5,583 nt of DNA from Bacteroidota bacterium (lineage in GTDB: Bacteria > Bacteroidota > Bacteroidia > Flavobacteriales > Flavobacteriaceae), in assembly GCA_023386255.1 (NCBI GenBank), contig JAEWKB010000096.1, positions 1-5,583 on the forward strand. Direction: 5' to 3'. The translations under genes were made by a program, and so were the position numbers. Positions 1 through 5,583 of the stretch are shown here, piece by piece; positions within the stretch are counted from its first letter, which is position 1; every line of letters starts with the position of its first letter. Below the pieces are notes generated by a model. It did no database searches. It had not been told where the DNA came from and saw only the letters and a list, made by a program, of their open reading frames with translations.

Positions 1-715
1 GGTTCGCATTGATGCCATTGTGGTTTCTACCCAACATGATGATTTTGATGAAGAGCAGGCTATGCTTGACAAGATTAAGAAAGATATTGTAGAGATACTT
101 ATCCCGAGGGTTAAGAACAACTACCCGCAATACGCACACCTTTTTAACGAAGAAATACAGTACCACATAAATCCTACCGGAAAGTTTGTAATAGGCGGGC
201 CTCACGGTGATACCGGCCTTACCGGAAGGAAAATTATTGTAGATACTTACGGCGGTAAAGGCGCACATGGCGGTGGCGCTTTTTCCGGAAAAGACCCGAG
301 CAAAGTAGATCGTAGTGCTGCCTATGCCACGCGCCACGTTGCCAAAAACCTTGTGGCTGCCGGTGTAGCCGATGAAGTTTTGGTGCAGGTATCTTACGCT
401 ATTGGTGTGGCTAAACCTACCAATATTTACGTTAACACCTACGGCACAGCCAAAGTAAGCTTAACGGATGGGGAAATTGCTAAGAAAGTAGAAGAATTAT
501 TTGACATGCGCCCATATTTTATTGAGCAGCGCCTTAAACTGAGAAATCCTATATACAGCGAAACTGCAGCTTATGGGCACATGGGCCGCAAGCCTGAAAC
601 GGTAACAAAAACTTTTAAATCGCCGGGTGGCAATACAAAAGAAGTTACGGTTGAATTGTTTACATGGGAAAAGCTGGACTTTGTAGATAAAGTTAAAGAA
701 GCTTTCGGTTTATAA
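1..715 (+). CDS. metK: S-adenosylmethionine synthetase, C-terminal part (5' end outside window)
   Basis: This cytoplasmic enzyme makes S-adenosylmethionine, the main methyl donor, from ATP and methionine, releasing phosphate and pyrophosphate. The reading frame is open from base 2, and the first codons read [15 protein letters not shown], a typical internal MetK stretch. The GTG at base 20 is therefore an internal valine codon, not a start. About 237 residues are visible. The usual length is near 400-420, so roughly the first 180 residues, including the GAGDQG nucleotide motif, lie outside. Visible family signatures are [14 protein letters not shown] and the glycine-rich GGGAFSGKD loop (bases 269-295), which contacts the phosphates, followed by [11 protein letters not shown]. 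The C-terminal section with [12 protein letters not shown] resembles Bacteroidota versions, and the protein ends EAFGL. There is no sign of damage. It converges on the outer membrane receptor gene with 38 bp between stop codons. Identification is certain from the motifs; regulation cannot be judged because the promoter is outside. Confidence 0.98.
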   Translation, partial: VRIDAIVVSTQHDDFDEEQAMLDKIKKDIVEILIPRVKNNYPQYAHLFNEEIQYHINPTGKFVIGGPHGDTGLTGRKIIVDTYGGKGAHGGGAFSGKDPSKVDRSAAYATRHVAKNLVAAGVADEVLVQVSYAIGVAKPTNIYVNTYGTAKVSLTDGEIAKKVEELFDMRPYFIEQRLKLRNPIYSETAAYGHMGRKPETVTKTFKSPGGNTKEVTVELFTWEKLDFVDKVKEAFGL

Positions 716-728
716 TATTGAAATGAAG

Positions 729-753
729 AGCCCCGCACGTGCGGGGCTTTTTA
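729..753. terminator. Intrinsic terminator between convergent genes, probably bidirectional
   Basis: Bases 729-748 form a perfect 20-base palindrome, AGCCCCGCAC followed by GTGCGGGGCT. As RNA it gives at least an 8-bp stem with a four-base ACGU loop. On the + strand a run of five T follows at once (748-752), which fits a Rho-independent terminator 13 bases after the metK stop. In the opposite direction the hairpin comes directly after the receptor stop codon (754-756), with only the complementary A run between, but the downstream U tract is weak (CTTCATTT). It is therefore convincing for metK and plausible for the - strand operon. Confidence 0.9.
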
Positions 754-3513
754 TTACAAGTTATAGCGGATTGAGAACATAAGGTACCGTGGCTGAACCC
801 TGTAACGCGATGTACGTGTACTAAACTGGTTAAAGCTATCGTCATTAAGTGAAGTCTCGTTGAGCAGGTTTGTCCCTGTAACCCTAAACTCCCAATTGCT
901 GCCGGGTTTACGGTACATAACATTGGCACTCAGGAAATCGAATTCATTATCTATTGTACGGTCATCACTAAAGTAGTGGTTATATTCATACTCTGCGGTA
1001 ATAGTAACCGCGTTAAGTAATAAATAATCCATCCTTGCAAAAGGCTTATGGTTATAATAACTATTATCCTGGTAATCGTTTACAGTTAATTGGTATCCTA
1101 ATTCAATATTCGGCAATGTTTTATAATTGGTAGAAAGGCTGGCATTATAGCTGTGTGTAAACTGCTCGCTAAGCTGCCTTATAGAATAATCAATACTAAG
1201 CGGCAGGCCTGCGCCCACGGCAGCAGGATCTACACGGAAATTGTTGAACTTGTTCCACGTAAGGTTTACACCCACTGCAGCTTTATAGTAGCGCTCAAAG
1301 CTGCGGGCATAACCGGCAGATCCTGTTATCATTTCATCTACAAAGTTAGAATTATCAACCGTGCTTATCTGGTTGATACCGTTAAACCCTGCAATGCTTT
1401 TTATGGCATCTGCCCTGTGGCTGTAGTTAATGAAACCGAATATCTGCGTAAAATTAAACATGTTGTACTTAGAGTACCGGAGCGTGTGGTTTTGGTACAA
1501 TGCATTCTCCAAATTCCTGTTCCCCCTGAATAACGACCTGTAGCTGGTAAATATAAGGTTTTGCGCAAAATTAGTCACATCGGTAAAATCAGTGGTCATG
1601 TTGTATGTGTAGGTAAGGCTCTCCAGCTTTTTGATCTGGTACTCAGCATACACATCAGGCAACAAACGGTAAAAATTGTTATTTACTTTTGTACCCAGCT
1701 GTTCATTAAAAGATATGTACCTATGGAAGCTTACACCGGGATTAAAAGTAAACTTACCGGTTATAAATTTATAGTGCAGCCCCAGGAAAATATCATTAAA
1801 GCTATAGCTTACATCATTTCTGGTATTGTCGGCAAGGTTATCTGCCAAACCGTTATCCAGTATCTGGAAAATATTTGAATCAAACGATTGGAACGAGTAG
1901 GTGTTACCAAGCGTAACATTAATGTTGCTTTTTGGCGTAACCATATAGTAGTAGTCAATCTTGGCATCCACTTTATTGGTCTTTACGAATCGGCCCTGCG
2001 AAATATCATACCTTGTTGCCGGAGCCAGCCCCAGGTTCCATGACGGGTCGGCCAGCGGAATGTCCGGAAACGGGTTCTCCCTCAGGTTTGCATTATAAAA
2101 AGGATCCTCGTCCTGGTACAGGTGCTGCATTTCAAATGCAAACACGTTTTTGTCATCCAGCGTATAATAAAAATTAATGTTCTGGTTAAGCGAAAAAGGA
2201 TTTTGCTTTTTATTTGTATAAATATCCTGGCTTTGCGCTGTTTGTGGGGTGACAAACTGGAACAGGCTTGTATCTTCATCCTGTTTTGATGTTTTCAGGA
2301 AGGCATCATAATCAAAATGTACGTTCTTGTTCGGCTTATAACTGGAGCTCAGCTTAAAGAGCCCAAAGTCGCTTTTCTGCAGTGTACGGTCATCTACATC
2401 CTGGGTGGTTTGCGGCTCACCCGTAACAGGGTCAAGCACCTGTGTACGTGTTTTTGTCTCAAGCTCGTTACGGCTTGAGTTAAAAATTCCAAAACCGCTG
2501 ATGGTCCATGTGTCTAAGGGATTGTAACTGAAGTTAACGGCGCCAAATTTAGTTTCAATTTCCTTTGCCCTGTTGTTGCGCAGCAAGGCAATACCAAGGT
2601 CGTTTGAACCGATGTTGAAGTTAGTGCCGCCTTTGCGCATCATGTTCCTTAACCCGCCTGAAAATTTAAAATAATCCTGCATGGTAAGCGGCAGCTCTCC
2701 GTTATTATTAAAGTTGCGTATAAGGTTAAGGCTGTATTTAGGATTATAGTAAAACAGTTTTGGGTTTACAATATAGCGCTCGCCCTCGCCTATACTGGCC
2801 CCGGCAGTAACATCGCCAAACCAAAAGTTCTTTTTGCCTTCCTTCAGCCTTATGTTCATGGCTACATTTTCATCATCATTTTCAAGGCCCTTTAACTGGC
2901 TCACCTCATTATAATTACGCAGCACCTCAACCTTGTCGAGCGCATCGGCGGGAATATTCTTTACACCCAGCTTTGTGTCGCCGTCAAAAAAATCTTTGCC
3001 TTCCACCATCAATTTTGATACTGTTTTGCCTTCTACCCGTACGCCTCCGTCAGCGTCTACCTCTACACCCGGGAGTTTTTTCAGTACATCTTCAAGCTTC
3101 CGCTCGGTCCCATTGGTAAAAGAATCTGAATTATAAACAATAGTATCACCTTTAATGGTAACAGGCATTTCGTGTACAATTTCTATTCCTTCCAACTCTA
3201 TACCCTGCTGCAGTACAATGTTCTTCACCATATTTTCAGTGCCTGTGGCAAAGGTAGCCTCGTAGGGTGAATATCCTATGTAGCTTGCCTTTATAGTATA
3301 CGTAGTATTGGCTTTTAGCAAGAGTTGGTATTTGCCTGCATCATTGGTAATAGCGTAAGAGTCCATGGCATTGGTAGCTTTATTTACCGCCATTACATTC
3401 GCCATCTCAAGGGACACACCTGTAGAATCTATAATAGTGCCTTCAACACGTACGTTCTGTGAAAAGGCAGCTGCCGAAATAAGTAGTGCAAGCGCAAGTA
3501 ATAATTTGTTCAT
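754..3513 (-). CDS. TonB-dependent-receptor-like outer membrane beta-barrel protein with carboxypeptidase-regulatory-like N-terminal domain
   Basis: This 919-residue protein is predicted to sit in the outer membrane. A signal peptide covers about residues 1-19 (hydrophobic LLLALALLISAAA, cleavage near FSQ-N). Residues about 21-102 form a carboxypeptidase-regulatory-like beta-sandwich (VEGTIIDSTG, SYIGYSPYEATF), common at the front of Bacteroidota receptors. Residues about 117-228 form a plug-like domain, with KGDTIVYNSDSF, KLEDVLKKLPGVEVD, MVEGKDFFDGD and KNIPADALDKVEVL. The rest, to the C-terminal YLMFSIRYNL, is rich in alternating aromatic and polar residues and fits a large beta-barrel of the OMP_b-brl_3 type. 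ELEGIEIV (107-114) is a possible TonB box. No cysteine was seen. Length is normal for the family and the frame is intact. It is the last gene of the - strand cluster, 21 bp after the second GLPGLI gene, and the start follows directly in front of the signal peptide. The substrate cannot be told from sequence; a peptide, metal complex or other ligand would all be possible. Confidence 0.92.
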   Translation of the reverse strand: MNKLLLALALLISAAAFSQNVRVEGTIIDSTGVSLEMANVMAVNKATNAMDSYAITNDAGKYQLLLKANTTYTIKASYIGYSPYEATFATGTENMVKNIVLQQGIELEGIEIVHEMPVTIKGDTIVYNSDSFTNGTERKLEDVLKKLPGVEVDADGGVRVEGKTVSKLMVEGKDFFDGDTKLGVKNIPADALDKVEVLRNYNEVSQLKGLENDDENVAMNIRLKEGKKNFWFGDVTAGASIGEGERYIVNPKLFYYNPKYSLNLIRNFNNNGELPLTMQDYFKFSGGLRNMMRKGGTNFNIGSNDLGIALLRNNRAKEIETKFGAVNFSYNPLDTWTISGFGIFNSSRNELETKTRTQVLDPVTGEPQTTQDVDDRTLQKSDFGLFKLSSSYKPNKNVHFDYDAFLKTSKQDEDTSLFQFVTPQTAQSQDIYTNKKQNPFSLNQNINFYYTLDDKNVFAFEMQHLYQDEDPFYNANLRENPFPDIPLADPSWNLGLAPATRYDISQGRFVKTNKVDAKIDYYYMVTPKSNINVTLGNTYSFQSFDSNIFQILDNGLADNLADNTRNDVSYSFNDIFLGLHYKFITGKFTFNPGVSFHRYISFNEQLGTKVNNNFYRLLPDVYAEYQIKKLESLTYTYNMTTDFTDVTNFAQNLIFTSYRSLFRGNRNLENALYQNHTLRYSKYNMFNFTQIFGFINYSHRADAIKSIAGFNGINQISTVDNSNFVDEMITGSAGYARSFERYYKAAVGVNLTWNKFNNFRVDPAAVGAGLPLSIDYSIRQLSEQFTHSYNASLSTNYKTLPNIELGYQLTVNDYQDNSYYNHKPFARMDYLLLNAVTITAEYEYNHYFSDDRTIDNEFDFLSANVMYRKPGSNWEFRVTGTNLLNETSLNDDSFNQFSTRTSRYRVQPRYLMFSIRYNL

Positions 3514-3534
3514 GTAATTTTATTGGTTCTTTTG

Positions 3535-4356
3535 TTACCCGCCTATCTTAATTACGGTCCCGTTACCGCTGCCTCTGTCATTATCCATTTCTTCCATTTC
3601 CTTTGTCTTCTCTTCCATTATCCTGTCAAACTCAGCCTGCGTTACCTTCTTGCCTTTTACTGGCGGTTTTATGATAAATTTATCTTTGGGATTAAGTGTA
3701 ATTTTTGAGCACACTAATGTGGTAAAGCCATCATTAACTTCCAGTATCAGTCCAGGAAGCCCCCAATAGGAACCCGGCCCGTTACTAACAGGTATTTCGG
3801 GCGTGTACCAGGCCGTAACAACTGTTTCTTTATCATTAAGTGCGTCAAACATATGCGTTGTGCCGGAGGTGTTTTTATCTTCCCGTGGTTGCGGTTTTAT
3901 GGTGTAGGTAGCCTTGTAGCAGGTGTAGTTGCCAATTTTTTTGGTTTCGCTTCCCAGCTTCCAGTCGTGCCCTGCAAGCGTATCTACAATAAGGAATTCC
4001 TTTCCGTAAATTTCTGTTTCGGTTACTGTACTTTTCTGTTTCAGGTCTTTAAATTCTTTTCCTCCACCCGTTATACTTACCTGTATAAACGCATTATCGG
4101 CGGTAGGGTTTTTAAGGCTTTGTTCCTGCTCGTAAATTGATGTAGTCTTGTCAAACTTCAATATGTAACGGTTTTCCATTGCTTTGGATAGCTGCTCTAA
4201 AAGCATTTTCTCGAGCTCAGGGTCTACCTCCCCTTTACTTTCAGAGAATGCATCTTTAAAAGAAGTTTTTGATTCATACACGGCTATGCCTCTAAATTCC
4301 TGCCCATACAGCAGTGATGTGGCCAAAACGGCCATAGATAAAATAAAGTTCCTCAT
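3535..4356 (-). CDS. GLPGLI family secreted protein, paralog 2
   Basis: This 273-residue protein belongs to the GLPGLI family (TIGR01200, Porph_ging), which is largely restricted to Bacteroidota and has no established function. A signal peptide spans residues 1-18 (MRNFILSMAVLATSLLYG, then QEF), so it is predicted to be periplasmic or surface-exposed. The mature protein starts with FRGIAVYESKTS and continues with a predicted helix (46-60), IGNYTCYKAT (141-150), VTAWYTPEIP (180-189) and the name motif in YWGLPGLILEV (197-207). It ends with a charged helix (VTQAEFDRIMEEK, 238-250) and a glycine-rich tail closing in KIGG. It has only two cysteines, C146 and C216, both conserved in the neighbouring paralog, so a disulfide is possible. 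The gene lies 38 bp after paralog 1 and 21 bp before the receptor gene, so a common transcript and shared job are inferred. The ATG at 4356 is chosen because it gives a signal peptide at the very N-terminus. Confidence 0.94.
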   Translation of the reverse strand: MRNFILSMAVLATSLLYGQEFRGIAVYESKTSFKDAFSESKGEVDPELEKMLLEQLSKAMENRYILKFDKTTSIYEQEQSLKNPTADNAFIQVSITGGGKEFKDLKQKSTVTETEIYGKEFLIVDTLAGHDWKLGSETKKIGNYTCYKATYTIKPQPREDKNTSGTTHMFDALNDKETVVTAWYTPEIPVSNGPGSYWGLPGLILEVNDGFTTLVCSKITLNPKDKFIIKPPVKGKKVTQAEFDRIMEEKTKEMEEMDNDRGSGNGTVIKIGG

Positions 4357-4360
4357 TTGC

Positions 4361-4388
4361 TTGATTTGATTGATTGATGATTATGATT
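4361..4388. repeat. Short degenerate TTGA/TGA repeat between the two GLPGLI genes
   Basis: The + strand reads TTGA, TTTGA, TTGA, TTGA, TGA, TTATGA in succession. On the transcribed strand this appears as repeated ATCA units just before the start codon of paralog 2 at 4356. It fills most of the 38-bp gap. It has no evident hairpin and no recognisable ribosome binding site. It may simply be low-complexity spacer that keeps the start codon region unstructured. Confidence 0.5.
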
Positions 4389-4394
4389 AACAGG

Positions 4395-5282
4395 CTAATT
4401 GCCTATCCTGAACTGCACGTTGTTGCCACGGCCACCTTGTAACTGATACATTTCCTGCATTTCCTTCACTTTTTTCTGCACTATTTCATCAAACTCGGCC
4501 TGAGTAACCTGTTGCCCTTTTTTAGGTGCTTTTATTTCCACTTTTTCTTTTGTATTCAAAACCACCTTAGAACAAAGTATCATGGTGCGGCCATCGGTCA
4601 CTTCCAGTATTAACCCCGGCAGCCCCCAGTAATTTTCAGGCCCCTGGTTAATTGGTATTTCAGGGGTGTACCATGCGGTAACGGTTACATCTTTTGCCAT
4701 TTCCACCTGGTCCATAAAATTGGTGGTTTTTTGCTCTGTTACCTTCTTCTCTTGCTTTTTATCCGCATCTGCCTTTCTCCTCAGGTTCCTAAAATCAGAT
4801 TTACTTGCGGGTATAACAGCAGTAGCCTTGTAGCAGGTATAGTTGCCAATTTTTTTAGATTCGGTTTCCATTTTCCAGTTGATTTTTGCCAGCGTATCCT
4901 TCACCAGGAACTCTTTTCCAAAAATCTCTTTTTCAATAGAAAAAGTCCTGTCCTTTACATTCTTATAATGCTTGCCTCCGCCACCGGTAAATGATGCCAT
5001 CAGCTTCATTCCCGCATTTTCTTCACCGGGAGCGGCCAGTTTTTCTTCCTCCTCATAAGTAGAAGCTGTTTTATTAAAATTAAGGATAAAAGTTTTTTCA
5101 AAAGCTTTCATCATGCGCTCCTGTATCATTTTCTGCATTTCGGGCGTAATCTGGTTTCCCTCCATTTTAAAGTCGCCGGTGCTGGTTTTAGACTCATACA
5201 CAGCCATCCCCTGAAAATCCTGAGCATGCATTGTAAGTGCAGATACTGTTACAGCAATAAAAGCCAATATGTTCTTTTTCAT
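4395..5282 (-). CDS. GLPGLI family secreted protein, paralog 1 (first gene of the cluster)
   Basis: This 295-residue protein is a GLPGLI family member (TIGR01200, Porph_ging) of unknown biochemical function. The signal peptide covers about residues 1-20 (MKKNILAFIAVTVSALTMHA, then QDF), predicting export across the inner membrane. Family landmarks follow the same order as in paralog 2: FQGMAVYESKTS (23-34), a methionine-containing helix (47-64), IGNYTCYKAT (145-154), VTAWYTPEIP (201-210), YWGLPGLILEV (218-228), VTQAEFDEI (259-267) and the end FRIGN. C150 and C237 match the two cysteines of paralog 2. It differs by about 17 extra residues between C150 and the AWYTPEIP motif, in a basic stretch (161-185) with 10 Lys/Arg in 25 residues. 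The frame stays open upstream to 5381, but the ATG at 5282 is preferred because it puts a Lys-Lys n-region directly before the hydrophobic core. Tandem duplication with paralog 2 is clear, and it probably leads the three-gene operon. Confidence 0.94.
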   Translation of the reverse strand: MKKNILAFIAVTVSALTMHAQDFQGMAVYESKTSTGDFKMEGNQITPEMQKMIQERMMKAFEKTFILNFNKTASTYEEEEKLAAPGEENAGMKLMASFTGGGGKHYKNVKDRTFSIEKEIFGKEFLVKDTLAKINWKMETESKKIGNYTCYKATAVIPASKSDFRNLRRKADADKKQEKKVTEQKTTNFMDQVEMAKDVTVTAWYTPEIPINQGPENYWGLPGLILEVTDGRTMILCSKVVLNTKEKVEIKAPKKGQQVTQAEFDEIVQKKVKEMQEMYQLQGGRGNNVQFRIGN

Positions 5283-5362
5283 AAATAGTAGTTTTTTTGT
5301 AAGACGATTGTGCAAATGCATTGTTACAACATGTGCCTTAAATAATATTATGGTAATTACGT

Positions 5363-5370
5363 TACATTTG
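5363..5370 (+). promoter_or_regulatory. Candidate Bacteroidota -7 promoter box for the + strand exported protein gene
   Basis: TACATTTG matches the Bacteroidota housekeeping -7 consensus TAnnTTTG exactly and lies 16 bases before the ATG at 5387. Transcription starting a few bases downstream would give a very short leader of about 10 nt. I see no TTG at the expected -33 position about 19-21 bases upstream, so the promoter may be weak or need an activator. Confidence 0.5.
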
Positions 5371-5378
5371 TACATTAT

Positions 5379-5386
5379 CAAATGTA
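5379..5386 (-). promoter_or_regulatory. Candidate -7 promoter box for the GLPGLI/receptor operon
   Basis: Read on the - strand this is TACATTTG, an exact TAnnTTTG match and the only exact one I find in the intergenic region in this orientation. It would give a leader of about 90 nt before the ATG at 5282. A one-mismatch alternative, TGCATTTG, reads on the - strand at 5311-5318. No clear -33 TTG is seen for the exact box. Confidence 0.4.
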
Positions 5387-5583
5387 ATGAAAAAGCTGCT
5401 GTTATTTTTGTTGATTACGTGTGCCGCCACGGCGCAGGAGCTTACAGTTCCTGTAAAATTCATGTCGTCACTAAAATCGGGTAATGAGCAGTATGTTGCT
5501 ACCGATGCTTTTGGGGCGGTATATACACTACAGGACAATGAGCTTCACAAACAAAATGAAGGAATATTGCTGAAGTACCGGGC
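5387..5583 (+). CDS. Exported protein of unknown function, N-terminal part (3' end outside window)
   Basis: Translation from the ATG at 5387 gives 65 complete codons and runs off the right edge without a stop. The N-terminus MKKLLLFLLITCAATA followed by QELTVP is a clear signal peptide, with likely cleavage after residue 16. The protein is therefore predicted to be periplasmic, surface or secreted. The mature start includes YVATDAFGAVYTLQDNELHK (36-55). This reads like alternating short beta-strands and turns and could be the first blade of a beta-propeller, but that is only a guess from pattern. Cys12 follows LIT, a poor lipobox, so a lipoprotein is less likely. The gene is divergent from the GLPGLI/receptor operon and shares a 104-bp promoter region with it. 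I do not recognise the family. Confidence 0.85.
   Translation, partial: MKKLLLFLLITCAATAQELTVPVKFMSSLKSGNEQYVATDAFGAVYTLQDNELHKQNEGILLKYR

Larger units (their letters stand above)
5362..5387. promoter_or_regulatory. Perfect 9-bp inverted repeat in the divergent intergenic region (candidate operator)
   Basis: TTACATTTG at 5362-5370 is repeated exactly in inverted orientation as CAAATGTAA at 5379-5387, with an 8-base spacer, TACATTAT. The right arm ends on the A of the start codon of the + strand gene. Each arm contains a TAnnTTTG box, so a protein bound to the dyad would cover both candidate promoters. The symmetry is seen directly; a role as a regulator binding site is inferred. Confidence 0.55.

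Noticed and set aside
20..22. GTG as a start codon of metK
   Set aside because: The frame continues upstream to the window edge with typical MetK residues (VRIDAI), so this is an internal valine codon.
1153..1878. Two + strand open frames of 126 and 105 codons inside the receptor gene
   Set aside because: They are antisense to a well-supported 919-residue coding region, have no recognisable domains or signal peptides, and look like mirror frames.
3936..4856. Runs of seven A on the coding strand (AAA AAA ATT) at the same place in both GLPGLI genes, as a slippage or frameshift site
   Set aside because: The run is explained by two lysine codons plus isoleucine in the conserved KKIG motif. There is no downstream stimulatory structure or useful alternative frame.
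3853..4994. Antisense + strand open frames within both GLPGLI genes
   Set aside because: Their similarity to each other simply mirrors the paralogy of the real - strand genes, and their composition is not protein-like.
5111..5162. Methionine-rich helix (M40, M49, M52, M57, M58) of GLPGLI paralog 1 as a copper site
   Set aside because: The methionines are not conserved in paralog 2, and no His/Cys/Met metal motif accompanies them. The evidence is too thin.
5283..5381. N-terminal extension of GLPGLI paralog 1 by 33 codons to an ATG at 5381
   Set aside because: The extension would bury the signal peptide behind a non-signal segment and would overlap the promoter dyad. The ATG at 5282 gives a normal Lys-Lys signal peptide.
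5387..5440. The + strand exported protein as a lipoprotein with Cys12
   Set aside because: LITC lacks the small residue usual before the lipobox cysteine, and ATA-Q further on is a good signal peptidase I site.

Overview
The window looks like chromosome of a member of the Bacteroidota, most likely a Flavobacteriaceae species close to Flavobacterium. The evidence is two proteins of the Bacteroidota-specific GLPGLI family, an outer membrane receptor with an N-terminal carboxypeptidase-regulatory-like domain, a perfect TAnnTTTG promoter box, moderate-to-low GC content, and start codons without clear Shine-Dalgarno sequences.

Layout, left to right. (1) The C-terminal part of S-adenosylmethionine synthetase (metK) on the + strand runs in from the left edge and stops at 715. 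(2) A strong GC-rich hairpin at 729-748 lies between convergent genes and probably serves as a terminator for both. (3) A compact three-gene cluster on the - strand is transcribed right to left. It begins with GLPGLI protein 1 (5282 to 4395), continues with a paralogous GLPGLI protein 2 (4356 to 3535), and ends with a 919-residue TonB-dependent-receptor-like outer membrane beta-barrel protein (3513 to 754). The gaps are only 38 and 21 bp, so one transcript is likely. (4) A 104-bp divergent intergenic region holds a perfect 9-bp inverted repeat whose arms each contain a TAnnTTTG box. (5) A new exported protein of unknown function starts on the + strand at 5387 and runs off the right edge.

The metK fragment is ordinary housekeeping sequence. 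The three-gene cluster is the interesting part: two secreted, two-cysteine GLPGLI paralogs made together with an outer membrane barrel suggest an envelope system, but substrate and function are unknown. GLPGLI genes next to such receptors are a recurring arrangement in Bacteroidota, so this is an uncharacterised system rather than one never seen before. No RNA genes, CRISPR arrays, insertion sequences or phage genes were seen, and no stretch over 300 bases lacks a gene.
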